From Bacteroidota bacterium (lineage in GTDB: Bacteria; Bacteroidota; Ignavibacteria; Ignavibacteriales; Ignavibacteriaceae): a stretch of 64,000 nt of DNA. Below are positions 55,421-64,000 of the stretch, piece by piece; the stretch's first letter is position 1; the number at the start of each line of letters is the position of its first letter. A model generated the notes under the pieces. It did not search any database, was not told the origin of the DNA, and worked only from the letters and a program-made list of their open reading frames with translations. A program made the position numbers and the translations under genes. Location of the stretch: NCBI GenBank assembly GCA_022573715.1, contig JACZTL010000018.1, positions 1 through 64,000 of the forward strand, read 5' to 3'.

Positions 55421-56182
55421 TTAAATCAATTTAATATCATTTAAAAAAGGTAAATCTATTCTTAATCTTTTAACATCGTCAATATTAATTTCTGTGAAAA
55501 ATATTCCTTCTTCATTTTCAATTCCAATTATCTCATTCCCCATCGGGTCCCAAACGCTGCTCCACCCGTTATATTTTATTTCCCCTGTGTCCCCTACTCT
55601 GTTAACTCCTGCAACATAGCATTGATTTTCAATTGCTCTTGCTTTTAATAAAGTCTGCCAATGTTCAATTCTGTCAACAGGCCAATTTGCAATGTTTATA
55701 ATTAATTCTATTCTTTGTTTTGCGTAAAATCTATATAGCTCAGGGAAACGTAAATCATAACAAACAGATAGTCCAATATTCCATTCATCAATTTTTGTTA
55801 CTACAGTTTGAGATCCTGCATTATAGTTTTTGTCTTCTGTAGAATATGTGAAAGGATGGATTTTCTTATATATGGATATTATTTCACCGCTAGAATTTAT
55901 GTGTACGGCAGTATTGTAAATTTGGTTTACCTCTTTTAGTATTATACCGGCTAATATATTTGTGTTTTTTTCTTTTGCAATATTCTTGAAAAAAGAAAAA
56001 CTGTCTCCGTTTAAATCTTCCGCTATTTGTTTTGAATTCATTGAAAATCCGGTCAGTGTCATTTCGGGAAAGATTAACAAATCAACAGAGGATAAATCGG
56101 TGCTGAGAATATTTAATATCTGTTTTTTATTTTTTTCTTTATCTTCCCAAACCGGTGAATATTGTATTAAACCTAATTTCAT
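55421..56182 (-). CDS. Nitrilase-superfamily amidohydrolase, omega-amidase-like
   Basis: 253 residues with the Glu-Lys-Cys triad: FPEMTLTGF, YKKIHPF and SVCYDLRFPELYR. The RFPELYR ending and overall length match the omega-amidase/YafV group, which hydrolyses 2-oxoglutaramate or 2-oxosuccinamate as a metabolite-repair step. The exact substrate is not proven. It is divergent from asd, 81 bp apart. Confidence 0.8.
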   Translation of the reverse strand: MKLGLIQYSPVWEDKEKNKKQILNILSTDLSSVDLLIFPEMTLTGFSMNSKQIAEDLNGDSFSFFKNIAKEKNTNILAGIILKEVNQIYNTAVHINSSGEIISIYKKIHPFTYSTEDKNYNAGSQTVVTKIDEWNIGLSVCYDLRFPELYRFYAKQRIELIINIANWPVDRIEHWQTLLKARAIENQCYVAGVNRVGDTGEIKYNGWSSVWDPMGNEIIGIENEEGIFFTEINIDDVKRLRIDLPFLNDIKLI

Positions 56183-56263
56183 TTTTACCTTATATTATAT
56201 TTATAAATATAAAAATATTTATTTGTAATTTTAAAATTAGCATAAATTTTGAATTAATATTAA

Positions 56264-57313
56264 ATGAATACTGAGCCAAAAATAAAAGTCGGAATACTTG
56301 GTGCAACCGGAAGCGTAGGACAAAAATTTATTTCCTTGCTGGAAAATCATCCATGGTTTGAAATTACAGAAATTGCCGCATCCAAAAAATCAGCAGGTAA
56401 AAAATATAATGAGGCTGTAAACTGGGTATTATCAAATCCTATTCCAAAATCAATTTGCGAAAAAATTATTAAAGAATGCAAACCTAATCTTGAATGCAAA
56501 ATCGTATTCTCAGGTTTGGATTCAAGTGTTGCAGGAGAAATTGAAAAAGATTTTGCTCAAAACGGTTACACTGTTATTTCAAATTCTAAAAATCATAGAA
56601 TGGACGAGGATGTTCCCCTTTTAATTCCGGAAGTAAATCCCGACCATTTAGATATTATAAAGAATCAAAAATACAACGGTGGTGCGATCATAACAAATCC
56701 TAATTGTTCAGCAATAGGTTTAACGATCGCACTTAAACCTCTAATGGATAACTTCGGTATTGAAAGTGTAAATGTTGTAACAATGCAGGCAATATCGGGC
56801 GGTGGAATAGATTTAATGAAATCCGATTCTTTTAAAGACAATGTGATTCCGTTTATTTCCGGAGAAGAAGGTAAAATGGAGACCGAACCTTTAAAAATTT
56901 TAGGCAATTTTAATTCTGATAAAATAAAAAATGCTGATTTTCCAATTAGTGCACAATGCAATAGAGTAAATGTTTTTGATGGACATACTGAATGCGTCCA
57001 AGTGAAATTAAAAAAGAAAGTATCTTCTGAAAAAATAATTGAAGCCTGGCAAAATTTTAATGCCTTACCGCAACGGCTTGCTCTTCCGTCTGCACCAGAA
57101 AACCCTATCCATTATTTTGACAGTGAAAATTTACCCCAGCCTAAACTTCAAAAAGATATTGACAAAGGAATGGCAGTTTCCATAGGACGATTAAGAAAAG
57201 ATAAGCTATTTGATTTTAAGTTTGTTGTGTTATCTCACAACACAATACGGGGTGCTGCAGGCGGAGCAATTTTATGTGCTGAACTTTTATATACCAAATC
57301 GTTAATTAAATAA
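56264..57313 (+). CDS. asd: Aspartate-semialdehyde dehydrogenase
   Basis: A 349-residue NADP-dependent enzyme of the lysine/threonine/methionine branch. GILGATGSVGQKF is the nucleotide loop (about residues 10-22), TNPNCSAIG holds the catalytic cysteine, and ISAQCNRVNVFDGHTECV covers the substrate histidine region. The sequence style is that of the archaeal/fungal ASADH type, common in this phylum. Other pathway genes are not in the window. Confidence 0.9.
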   Translation: MNTEPKIKVGILGATGSVGQKFISLLENHPWFEITEIAASKKSAGKKYNEAVNWVLSNPIPKSICEKIIKECKPNLECKIVFSGLDSSVAGEIEKDFAQNGYTVISNSKNHRMDEDVPLLIPEVNPDHLDIIKNQKYNGGAIITNPNCSAIGLTIALKPLMDNFGIESVNVVTMQAISGGGIDLMKSDSFKDNVIPFISGEEGKMETEPLKILGNFNSDKIKNADFPISAQCNRVNVFDGHTECVQVKLKKKVSSEKIIEAWQNFNALPQRLALPSAPENPIHYFDSENLPQPKLQKDIDKGMAVSIGRLRKDKLFDFKFVVLSHNTIRGAAGGAILCAELLYTKSLIK

Positions 57314-57371
57314 TTGCAATTATTTAATTTTTAAAATACTATTTAATAAAGATTTTAGGAAAAAGATATAG

Positions 57372-59432
57372 TTGATAAAAAAAATATTTTCTAAAATTTC
57401 TATTCGAACAGCTGCTCTTTTTGAAAGAGCCAATATGACTGAACATACCTTTATGATAATTATTGCTATTATCATTGGTGTATTAGGTGGGCTCGGTGGA
57501 GTTGCAATTCGAGCCTTAATTAAATTAGTCTCATCTATTTCATTTGGAGGAGCAAGCAGTTTACTACAAAATATTATAGACACACCCTGGTATTTTATAA
57601 TCTTAATACCAATGATAGGTGGATTACTTACAGGTTTGCTTATTTACTTTTTTGCTCCTGAAGCTAAAGGACACGGTGTACCAGAGGTAATGCAGGCTAT
57701 ATTGCTAAAAGGCGGATTTATAAGAGCAAGAGTTGCAATTATAAAGGCACTATCTTCAGCTATTACTATAGGAACAGGCGGATCAGTAGGAAGAGAAGGT
57801 CCGATTATTCAAATCGGATCAAGTATTGGTTCAACAGTAGGTCAATTTTTCAGAGTACCGAGTAAACGGTTAAAAACGTTGGTTGGATGCGGTGCTGCGG
57901 CAGGTATTGCTGCTGCATTTAACGCACCGATTGCGGGTGCTCTGTTTGCTGTTGAAATTATTTTGATGGACTTTGCTGTCGCTCAGTTTGCTCCAATTGT
58001 TATTTCTTCTGTAATGGCAACAGTAGTATCTCATATACTTGAAGGTAATTTTACGGCATTCTTAGTTCCCAAGTATGAACTCGCCTCACCTTATGAAATT
58101 ATTTTTTACTTTATTTTAGGAGCAATTTGCGGTATTGTTTCTTTCCTTTTTATAAAAACCCTTTATTTCTCGGAAGATGTTTTTGACAACAGGTTTAAAT
58201 TCCCCGAATATCTAAAACCTGTTATAGGTGGACTGCTATTAGGAATTATTGCTTTGGCATTTCCCCAAATTATGGGCGTTGGTTATGAGACAATAAGCAT
58301 AGCATTAAACGGTGACATGCTCTGGTATATTGCATTTATTTTAATATTCACAAAAATTATTGCTACTTCAATTACTCTTGGTTCCGGTGGATCAGGCGGT
58401 ATCTTTGCACCTTCGCTTTTTATGGGAGCAATGCTCGGTTATTTTTTCGGTTCGTTTGTTCATTCATATTTCCCAAATATTACAGCTCCTGCAAATGCTT
58501 ATGCTTTGGTTGCAATGGGGGGACTTGTAGCAGGTACAACAAGAGCACCGCTCACTTCAATCATAATTGTGTTTGAACTTACATCGGACTATCAAATAAT
58601 GCTACCATTGATGATCACTTGTATAATAAGTACTATAATCTCCTCTAAACTATCACGTGAGTCTATCTATACTTTAAAACTTGTGTTAAGAAATATAAAT
58701 ATTAAAGGAGGTACGGAATCAAACATAATTAAAGAAATACCTGTTGAAGATATCTATTCCAAAAATTTTGACACTATTAACGCAACAGATAATTTCAGCA
58801 AGGTTATTAATACTGTTATTAAAAGTAAAAGCCCTGAATACCCGGTTATAGATTCGAATAAGAAAATAATTGGTGTTTTATTTTTAAATGATGTTAAGAG
58901 TTATTTGTACGAAAAAGATACTCTTAAAAATATATTAATTGCTACTGATATTGCCAAAACTGATTTTGATATTGTTACACCCGATGATACATGTGCTGAT
59001 GCACTAGATAAAATAAGCAAATTAAATCAGGAGGGAGTGCCCGTAGTAAACAATAAAAGAGATAAAAAAATTATTGGAATGCTTTGGAGGAAAGATATTC
59101 AAGATGCATATTTAAAAGCAATTGAAGTTAGAGAGATATCATCAAACTTAGCAAGCAGCATTGTAATGAAGGACGAAGAGACTGATGTTCATTTCCTGGA
59201 AGGTTATTCTATATCTGAAATTCCAACGCCCAAATCATTTATCGGAAAATCAATTAAGCTATTAAATATAAGGGTAAAATATGGTGTTGATGTTCTTGCA
59301 ATAAAAACAAGAATAAAGAAGAAAGAAAAGGTTAAAGCAATACCGAGTCCTGATTATATTATAAATGAAAACGATATTCTTGTAGTGGCCGGAGAAATTG
59401 GAAATATAAACCTGCTAAAAAATCTTCCTTAA
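57372..59432 (+). CDS. CLC-family chloride channel/transporter with CBS pair and RCK-C domain
   Basis: 686 residues from TTG 57372 (AGGAAAAAGA upstream). Membrane part about 30-430: GTGGSVGREGPIIQIG with the gating glutamate, ILGSGGSGGIFAPSLF for the GxFxP motif. Two CBS domains follow (about 450-580, DIYSKNFDTINATDNFSK), then a TrkA-C/RCK-C domain (about 600-680). Nucleotides or other ligands probably regulate it. Channel or H+/Cl- exchanger cannot be decided here. The end overlaps the YtxJ-like gene by 18 bp, convergent. Confidence 0.9.
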   Translation: MIKKIFSKISIRTAALFERANMTEHTFMIIIAIIIGVLGGLGGVAIRALIKLVSSISFGGASSLLQNIIDTPWYFIILIPMIGGLLTGLLIYFFAPEAKGHGVPEVMQAILLKGGFIRARVAIIKALSSAITIGTGGSVGREGPIIQIGSSIGSTVGQFFRVPSKRLKTLVGCGAAAGIAAAFNAPIAGALFAVEIILMDFAVAQFAPIVISSVMATVVSHILEGNFTAFLVPKYELASPYEIIFYFILGAICGIVSFLFIKTLYFSEDVFDNRFKFPEYLKPVIGGLLLGIIALAFPQIMGVGYETISIALNGDMLWYIAFILIFTKIIATSITLGSGGSGGIFAPSLFMGAMLGYFFGSFVHSYFPNITAPANAYALVAMGGLVAGTTRAPLTSIIIVFELTSDYQIMLPLMITCIISTIISSKLSRESIYTLKLVLRNINIKGGTESNIIKEIPVEDIYSKNFDTINATDNFSKVINTVIKSKSPEYPVIDSNKKIIGVLFLNDVKSYLYEKDTLKNILIATDIAKTDFDIVTPDDTCADALDKISKLNQEGVPVVNNKRDKKIIGMLWRKDIQDAYLKAIEVREISSNLASSIVMKDEETDVHFLEGYSISEIPTPKSFIGKSIKLLNIRVKYGVDVLAIKTRIKKKEKVKAIPSPDYIINENDILVVAGEIGNINLLKNLP

Positions 59433-59795
59433 AAAACTTATCTTTTTACCTCTAAGTTTTTCCTCTAATGCCCCTTTTGTAATGCTGTAATGGCTTGCAT
59501 CCCATTTTACATTCCCATTCTTATCAAGCCAAATTACCTGGGGAGATTTATGAATAATATCAAACTCATTTGCTAATGCCTGGCTTAATAAGCGAGAATT
59601 AATAACGTCTACTTTTACAATATTTAGTTCTACATCTTCTTCTAAATTTGCATACCAACTATCAAGTTTTTTTTCTGTCATAAAACTCATTGTACATATC
59701 GGACTGAACTTAAATACTATAGTTTCAATATTTTTATTTGATATCTTATATTGGTTCCATTCGTCTGCATTTTTTAACAAGAAAGATCTTTTCAA
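59415..59795 (-). CDS. YtxJ-like monothiol thioredoxin-fold protein
   Basis: A 126-residue thioredoxin-fold protein. FKFSPICTMSFM around residue 30 aligns with the single-cysteine FKxSxxCxxS motif of YtxJ-type bacilliredoxins, and SPQVIWLDKNGNVKWDASH with the conserved cis-Pro and strand. These proteins act in thiol redox control where bacillithiol or a similar thiol is used. Convergent and overlapping with the CLC gene by 18 bp. Confidence 0.75.
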   Translation of the reverse strand: MKRSFLLKNADEWNQYKISNKNIETIVFKFSPICTMSFMTEKKLDSWYANLEEDVELNIVKVDVINSRLLSQALANEFDIIHKSPQVIWLDKNGNVKWDASHYSITKGALEEKLRGKKISFLRKIF

Positions 59796-59862
59796 CTATT
59801 CACCATTTATTTTTAATATATCTGAAAAAATTAATAAGGATAAATATACCAAAAAATATTTT

Positions 59863-60918
59863 TTATTTAGTAGTAAAAAAATTTATCAAACCATATCCTT
59901 TTTTTGAAATCTCTTTCTGATGAGTTGTCAAAAATTCTTCAATCATTTCAGTTGAAATTACTTTGGTTATACCGTATTTAATTTTTTCTTCAGCATTTAA
60001 ATAAATCTTGCCTTTGTATGGAACTAATAAATCGTATTGTTTATTGTCTTCTAATTCTTCGGGGTGAAGACTATATAAAATGTCTTTGGGGGCAGAACGA
60101 ATTATGCCAACTAATTCAATGTTTGGAATACCGTCTCTTATTGCCAACACCAACCCGCCGCTGAACCCTCTATTTACAACACCGTCAATTAAAAAAAGAC
60201 CGTCATCATTATTATTCGGTCTACTGACTATAGCTCTTGAAACCATCTTGTAATTCATCGGGAAACCAAACATATAAACAAAAGAACCCCAATTTAGCCG
60301 ATCTGATTTTCCTATCGGAAAAGAAAAAGTAGGAAATTTTCCGGGATAATCGACAGAAAAAGTAATGCCTAATAAAGCCAAATCACTTTTGCTGTCCGAA
60401 GCTAAAATTTTGAGTCTACCTAATTCCGGGAAACCGACTGCATAAATATTTTCATTCTTTTTTACTGATATACTTTTAACAAAATCTGTTAACACACCTT
60501 TTTCATCAGCCCAATATGTAATTATAGTTTCGGGAAAATCAATAATATGGTTGCAAGTTAACAATGCCAATTTTCTATTTTCGGAATAAATTGTTGTTGC
60601 AGTACCGGAACTTGTTTTATTAAAAAATATTTTTTCAATAGCATTAGTTTCTAAATCATCAATGTTTATATCCTTTAATTCCAGTTTGCTGTTTTTATTG
60701 TAAACATAAGCTTCATAAAAAACTATACTGCTTATTCTGTGTATGGTCTCTGCCACTTTTTCTAAAATAGGTGAGCTGTCTCTATAAGGAAATTCGGTAT
60801 CGTATTTTTTGTTTAAATCAGTTTTTATGTTGGTTTGATAAACAGTTGAGGAACAACCCTGCAGAATTAAAATAAAAACAAGAAGAGTTAATGCTGATAT
60901 TTTAAAGTATTTCATCAA
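59863..60918 (-). CDS. Trypsin-like serine protease lipoprotein
   Basis: 351 residues. The signal ends LILQGC (Cys22), a probable lipoprotein. The protease core has His in ALLTCNHIID, Asp in SDLALLG and Ser in RGFSGGLVLA, the right order and spacing for an S1/HtrA-like fold. No PDZ domain is seen. The triad is complete. It probably works in the periplasm on stress-damaged or specific envelope proteins. Upstream is the 500-bp gap before rpoD, which is divergent. Confidence 0.75.
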   Translation of the reverse strand: MMKYFKISALTLLVFILILQGCSSTVYQTNIKTDLNKKYDTEFPYRDSSPILEKVAETIHRISSIVFYEAYVYNKNSKLELKDINIDDLETNAIEKIFFNKTSSGTATTIYSENRKLALLTCNHIIDFPETIITYWADEKGVLTDFVKSISVKKNENIYAVGFPELGRLKILASDSKSDLALLGITFSVDYPGKFPTFSFPIGKSDRLNWGSFVYMFGFPMNYKMVSRAIVSRPNNNDDGLFLIDGVVNRGFSGGLVLAIRDGIPNIELVGIIRSAPKDILYSLHPEELEDNKQYDLLVPYKGKIYLNAEEKIKYGITKVISTEMIEEFLTTHQKEISKKGYGLINFFTTK

Positions 60919-61142
60919 AAAGATCTCTCCGTTTTTTACAATTATTATTTATAATATAAACAAAATAAAAAAATATTGTAATGCAAATGGGGAAAATATT
61001 AAATTTTTAATGAAGAATAACAATTTGATAAAAAAACGGATTTAATTCAAAAATATCAAAATGGAGAAAATTTATTGGCTTATATCTCATTTTTGTAATA
61101 ATTATATTAATAAGTCCATTCTAAAAAGGTTGGTTTTGTAAT

Positions 61143-61228
61143 TGCAACCCCGACTGGTCGGGGGAAGCAATCTATCGATTTTGAGCTATTATTAAAGATT
61201 GTTTCGCTTCGCTCACAATGACCACCGT
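61143..61228. repeat. Dispersed hairpin-bearing intergenic repeat
   Basis: CCCCGAC-TG-GTCGGGG (61148-61164) is a tight 7-bp hairpin. It is followed by gcaatct and, after 30 bp, by agattgtttcgcttcgctca with caatgac. The GATTG...TTCGC...CTCACAATGAC ending is a frequent repeat end in related bacterial genomes. Confidence 0.55.
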
Positions 61229-61293
61229 CAGTTTTTGCTTTCTGGAGTGAACTCAGTAATGTTAATTAATTTTAGATTAACAAAATATTTTTG

Positions 61294-61301
61294 TATATTT
61301 G
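61294..61301 (+). promoter_or_regulatory. Candidate Bacteroidetes-type promoter of rpoD
   Basis: TATATTTG fits the TAnnTTTG box near -7 used by the primary sigma factor in Bacteroidetes, with a T-rich TTTTAG 18 bp upstream as a weak -33 box. It lies 118 bp before the rpoD start. Confidence 0.3.
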
Positions 61302-61366
61302 GTATCTTTTTTTGTAGATATTTTACACCCGGAATCGGAACTTATTGCCCCGGGAAGATGTATAGA

Positions 61367-61390
61367 ACCTGTCTACCGATAGGTAGATTT
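61367..61390 (+). repeat. Dispersed palindromic repeat, copy in the rpoD leader
   Basis: acctgtctaccgataggtag followed by attt differs by one base from the copy at 21597-21620. In the rpoD leader it can form a hairpin about 30 bp before the start codon. Confidence 0.7.
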
Positions 61391-61418
61391 GGAATTAAAA
61401 TAATAAGGAGAATGTAAA

Positions 61419-62276
61419 TTGAGAATTACGAAGCAATTCACAAACCGCGAGAGTAAATCTTTAGATCAGTACTTACAGGAAATTGGTAAAGTTAACTTAT
61501 TAACCCCGGATGAAGAAATTACGTTAGCAATTCAAATTAAAAAAGGAAGCCGTGAAGCTTTAGATAAATTAACTAAAGCAAATCTTAGATTTGTTGTTAG
61601 TGTTGCAAAACAATTTCAAAATCAAGGGCTTTCTCTTGGTGATCTTATTAATGAAGGTAACCTTGGTTTGATTAAAGCAGCCAAAAGATTTGATGAAACA
61701 AGAGGTTTTAAATTTATTTCTTATGCTGTTTGGTGGGTAAGACAGTCTATTATGCAGGCTATTGCAGATCAATCAAGAATAGTAAGACTTCCTTTAAACA
61801 GAGTAGGTTCCTTGAGCAAAATCAGCAAAGCATACCGTAACTTGGAACAGGAGTTTGAAAGAAAACCGACTACAGCAGAACTTGCTAATTTATTAGAAAT
61901 GGAACCCGAAGACGTTGCTTATGCTCTTCAAATTTCCGGACGCCACGTTTCAATGGATGCCCCTTTTTCCGGAGATAACGATAAAAATAGTTTGATTGAT
62001 GTTATACCAAATAAACATCATCCTTCACCTGATACTACTTTAATGCAGGAATCTTTAAAGTTGGAAGTTGAAGGAGCTTTATCCACACTTACCGAAAAAG
62101 AAGCAAAAGTACTAATGCTCTACTTTGGTATAAACGGTGAAAGATCTGCAACCCTGGAAGAAATAGGTGAAAAATTTGATTTAACCCGTGAACGTGTCAG
62201 GCAAATTAAAGAAAAAGCTTTAAGAAGATTAAAACATACTTCACGCAGCAAAAACCTTAAAGCATACTTAGGTTAA
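61419..62276 (+). CDS. rpoD: Primary sigma factor, Bacteroidetes-type short form
   Basis: 285 residues from TTG 61419, with AAGGAG 9 nt upstream. Region 1.2 is [17 protein letters not shown], region 2 is from [12 protein letters not shown] to [18 protein letters not shown], region 3 from [11 protein letters not shown], and region 4.2 is [19 protein letters not shown]. Region 1.1 is missing, as usual for housekeeping sigma of Bacteroidetes and relatives. It directs recognition of most promoters in the cell. A strong terminator follows. Confidence 0.95.
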   Translation: MRITKQFTNRESKSLDQYLQEIGKVNLLTPDEEITLAIQIKKGSREALDKLTKANLRFVVSVAKQFQNQGLSLGDLINEGNLGLIKAAKRFDETRGFKFISYAVWWVRQSIMQAIADQSRIVRLPLNRVGSLSKISKAYRNLEQEFERKPTTAELANLLEMEPEDVAYALQISGRHVSMDAPFSGDNDKNSLIDVIPNKHHPSPDTTLMQESLKLEVEGALSTLTEKEAKVLMLYFGINGERSATLEEIGEKFDLTRERVRQIKEKALRRLKHTSRSKNLKAYLG

Positions 62277-62298
62277 TTGTATTACACAATTTTCTATG

Positions 62299-62335
62299 AA
62301 AAGGGACGTAAATTTTACGTCCCTTTTTTTTATTT
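62299..62335 (+). terminator. Rho-independent terminator of rpoD
   Basis: AAGGGACGTAAA and its complement TTTACGTCCCTT form a perfect 12-bp stem (about 62300-62325) and run into eight or more T. It sits 23 bp after the rpoD stop. Confidence 0.9.
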
Positions 62336-62371
62336 ATTTTAGATTTTAAGTGAACACAATAGTTATCCCAG

Positions 62372-62392
62372 GCCTGCATTACGTAGACAGGT
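62372..62392 (-). repeat. Dispersed palindromic repeat relative, minus strand
   Basis: On the minus strand this reads ACCTGTCTACGTAATGCAGG, sharing the ACCTGTCTAC head of the elements at 21597 and 61367 with another second half. Confidence 0.45.
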
Positions 62393-62469
62393 TAATTTTA
62401 AGATTACTCCTCTTTCATCTCACGTTTTTTGTTTCTTTTCTGCCTATTTTTAATAAAATGAAGATTGTT

Positions 62470-63438
62470 TTACTTTTTCTCGACATATAACCTAATGGGT
62501 TCAATTACAAAATTCATTTCACTGATTTTTTTAATAGGGTTTTTTATTATATGTGGACCCGAACAAACTGAAGAAGATAAATTGATATTGTGGAAACAAT
62601 AAATGTGGTATTTATTTTTATACATCTTGGCTTTTTTTATTTCATTACCAGTCCAAGTAAACTTTACTTTATCATCGGTTGTTCCTTTAACTTCAATATA
62701 AATATTATCATCAGGAAACGATCCTTTGCCAACGAATGAAAGTATATCATAACCTGCATAATTATCCACCAAGCTAATTCTTTTTATCAGACTTGAAAGT
62801 TCTTCAAACCCATTTGTTTTTAATCTGCTCATCTCATATTCCATTGCTTTCAGTTCTGCGTAATCACCTATTTTATTTCTAAATTCATCATTTTTATCAT
62901 ATACATTGTCACCAAATCGAAATTTTCTTAACAGTATATTCGTAATTTCAAGGTATTCTGGTTTCAAAAGAGCAGAACTATTATCTACTTCTATTAATCC
63001 AACAGCATTTAGATTAATTAACCAATTTGTTTCCTCATAAGATTCCATAACTGTTCTTTCATAAAAATATGTCTTTTGAATAGTATCGGCCTGAAATTTA
63101 TTTAAAAATGAAGCGGGGCAATAATCTTGTAGTTTTATGTTAAATAATATCCCTTTAATAAAATGCTCTCTAACATTTAACTCTATGCTTGGTTTAATTG
63201 ATTTGTGTAAATATCCAAGCTTTGATCCACATGGATTTATTGTAAGAATTCCCTTATCTAATTCAAGTATCTGTAACTTTAAACATATTTTTATAATTTC
63301 ATCGAATGATTGATCAATTGATAGAATTCTATTTTTTAAAAATAAACTACGTAATTCGTTATAATTAAAAAAAAATTTCTTGAAATAAGAAAAAAGAGAA
63401 CAAAGATTTGCAACTTCTATAAAATTAATTCTTAGCAT
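62470..63438 (-). CDS. DUF3883 nuclease-like protein
   Basis: 322 residues. The N-terminal part (about 1-175) looks like mixed helices with a winged-helix flavour. The C-terminal part is DUF3883: Glu195 in GDYAELKAMEYE, Asp231 in GYDILSF, and the EVK (249-251) in IYIEVKGT form a PD-(D/E)xK site, and TGNEIKKAK follows. DUF3883 partners helicases in restriction and defence loci. It overlaps the upstream helicase gene by 14 nt, so the two are coupled. Function as a DNA-cutting effector is inferred. Confidence 0.75.
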   Translation of the reverse strand: MLRINFIEVANLCSLFSYFKKFFFNYNELRSLFLKNRILSIDQSFDEIIKICLKLQILELDKGILTINPCGSKLGYLHKSIKPSIELNVREHFIKGILFNIKLQDYCPASFLNKFQADTIQKTYFYERTVMESYEETNWLINLNAVGLIEVDNSSALLKPEYLEITNILLRKFRFGDNVYDKNDEFRNKIGDYAELKAMEYEMSRLKTNGFEELSSLIKRISLVDNYAGYDILSFVGKGSFPDDNIYIEVKGTTDDKVKFTWTGNEIKKAKMYKNKYHIYCFHNINLSSSVCSGPHIIKNPIKKISEMNFVIEPIRLYVEKK

Positions 63439-64000
63439 TAGAAAATAAACTTCTGATGTGTTTCTCTACCAGGTCAAAATCAATAGGTTCTTCATCACCT
63501 AAATCTTCATCCCAAAAACCATTAATTTTATTTAGTGGGTCTCCTTCTAATAAGTTCTTAAGATTCTTAGATTTTTCTTTAAGTCTTTCATGAATTACTT
63601 TATCAATTGAATCTTTAGCTAATATAATATAATAGTTAGTTAATTCATCTTGTTTCAAGCCCAATCTGTGAATTCTATCTAGAGACTGTAAATATTGAGC
63701 ACAATTAAATGTTCTATCTAGGTAAATAGCATGATGACAAACCTTGTGTAATGAAATTGATTCAGCACAAGCCGCAGGGTTTGCAATGAATATTTTACAG
63801 GAATCATCATATTTAAATTGATTTATTAATTGTTCTCTTGTCAATTCATTTTTTTCACTTGACTCAGTAGGAATTCCACCGTGAATAACTACTGGATTAA
63901 AAGAAATAAGTAGATTTTTTAGCATTTCAAGATTATGTACAAAACTTGACCATATAATTACTTTAGAATCCTTTTCTATGATTTGCTTAGTTAATTTTAA
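63425..64000 (-). CDS. SNF2-family helicase, C-terminal part (gene continues past the window)
   Basis: The frame is open to the window end and continues past it; an ATG at 63923-63925 is internal. The visible 190 residues are the second RecA-like lobe: KVIIWSSFVHNLEML, then NPAACAESISLHKV, and motif VI QSLDRIHRLGLKQ. This is the SNF2/Swi2 style. The start, Walker motifs and any extra domains are outside. With the DUF3883 gene it forms a helicase-nuclease pair of the kind seen in phage-defence islands. Confidence 0.85.
   Translation of the reverse strand, partial: LKLTKQIIEKDSKVIIWSSFVHNLEMLKNLLISFNPVVIHGGIPTESSEKNELTREQLINQFKYDDSCKIFIANPAACAESISLHKVCHHAIYLDRTFNCAQYLQSLDRIHRLGLKQDELTNYYIILAKDSIDKVIHERLKEKSKNLKNLLEGDPLNKINGFWDEDLGDEEPIDFDLVEKHIRSLFSNAKN

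Larger units (their letters stand above)
60919..61418. other. Repeat-bearing gap between the protease gene and rpoD
   Basis: 500 bp. It contains AT-rich DNA (60919-61130), a dispersed repeat with hairpins (61143-61228), a candidate promoter (61294-61301), a palindromic repeat (61367-61390), and the rpoD ribosome binding site AAGGAG. Confidence 0.65.

Noticed and set aside
1-64000. tRNA, rRNA or CRISPR arrays
   Set aside because: All gaps were read for T-arm motifs, rRNA landmarks and regularly spaced repeats; none was found.

Overview
The window looks like a chromosomal segment from a low-GC (roughly one third G+C by eye) member of the Bacteroidetes/Chlorobi/Ignavibacteria group, most likely an Ignavibacteria-type organism. 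The evidence is a type IX secretion (T9SS) sorting domain with the PNPFNPST signature, a complete bat aerotolerance operon of the Bacteroidetes layout, a short primary sigma factor lacking region 1.1, DUF4292, KdsB (so an outer membrane with LPS) and a menaquinone operon. No rRNA, tRNA or CRISPR array was seen. Several genes start with TTG, and ribosome binding sites are often weak.

Layout, left to right. 1-9.2 kb (minus strand): a truncated exported protein, then three large secreted proteins. One carries a cohesin-like domain, three SdrD-B modules and a T9SS tail. The next two (CotH-type and dimethylformamidase-beta-type) share a duplicated CnaB plus dockerin-like C-terminus. 9.2-9.7 kb is non-coding with a gene remnant. 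9.7-14.1 kb (minus): B12-binding mutase subunit, D-cysteine desulfhydrase-like enzyme, kdsB, gatC, plsC and a Ste24-like protease. 14.2-22.6 kb (minus): moxR, DUF58, a membrane protein and batABCDE. 22.8-28.8 kb: a pseudo-phosphoesterase/propeller fusion, an outer-membrane barrel protein and an M16 protease.

28.8-36.8 kb is an accessory island bounded by about 136-bp direct repeats that encode fragments of a T9SS-type protein tail. It holds a 1029-residue DUF4365-like nuclease/helical-repeat protein (possible defence gene), an acetyltransferase between its own direct repeats, a porin plus ammonium transporter, an NTF2-like lipoprotein, and a flippase gene broken at the right-hand repeat. 36.8-44.7 kb: envelope genes (EnvC-like, DUF4292, TPR lipoprotein; then Ig-like, YjbH-like, Tyr/Arg-rich and PorV/FadL-like proteins). 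44.7-45.1 kb is a hairpin-rich leader, followed by menF-D-H-B-A-C-E and a convergent thioesterase that probably supplies the MenI step (45.1-53.9 kb). 53.9-55.4 kb: an oxyR pseudogene and a thioferritin-type Dps-like gene with an upstream dyad. 55.4-62.3 kb: housekeeping genes (omega-amidase-like, asd, CLC channel, YtxJ-like, trypsin-like protease, rpoD). 62.5-64 kb: a DUF3883 nuclease-like gene and the 3' end of a SNF2 helicase, which look like the edge of a defence locus.

Themes: surface assembly through T9SS and possibly cohesin-dockerin contacts; envelope and oxidative-stress maintenance (bat, Dps-like, broken oxyR); respiratory quinone synthesis; and recombination driven by short repeats, which has left several gene fragments. 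All family assignments are by reading the sequence; no database search was run.
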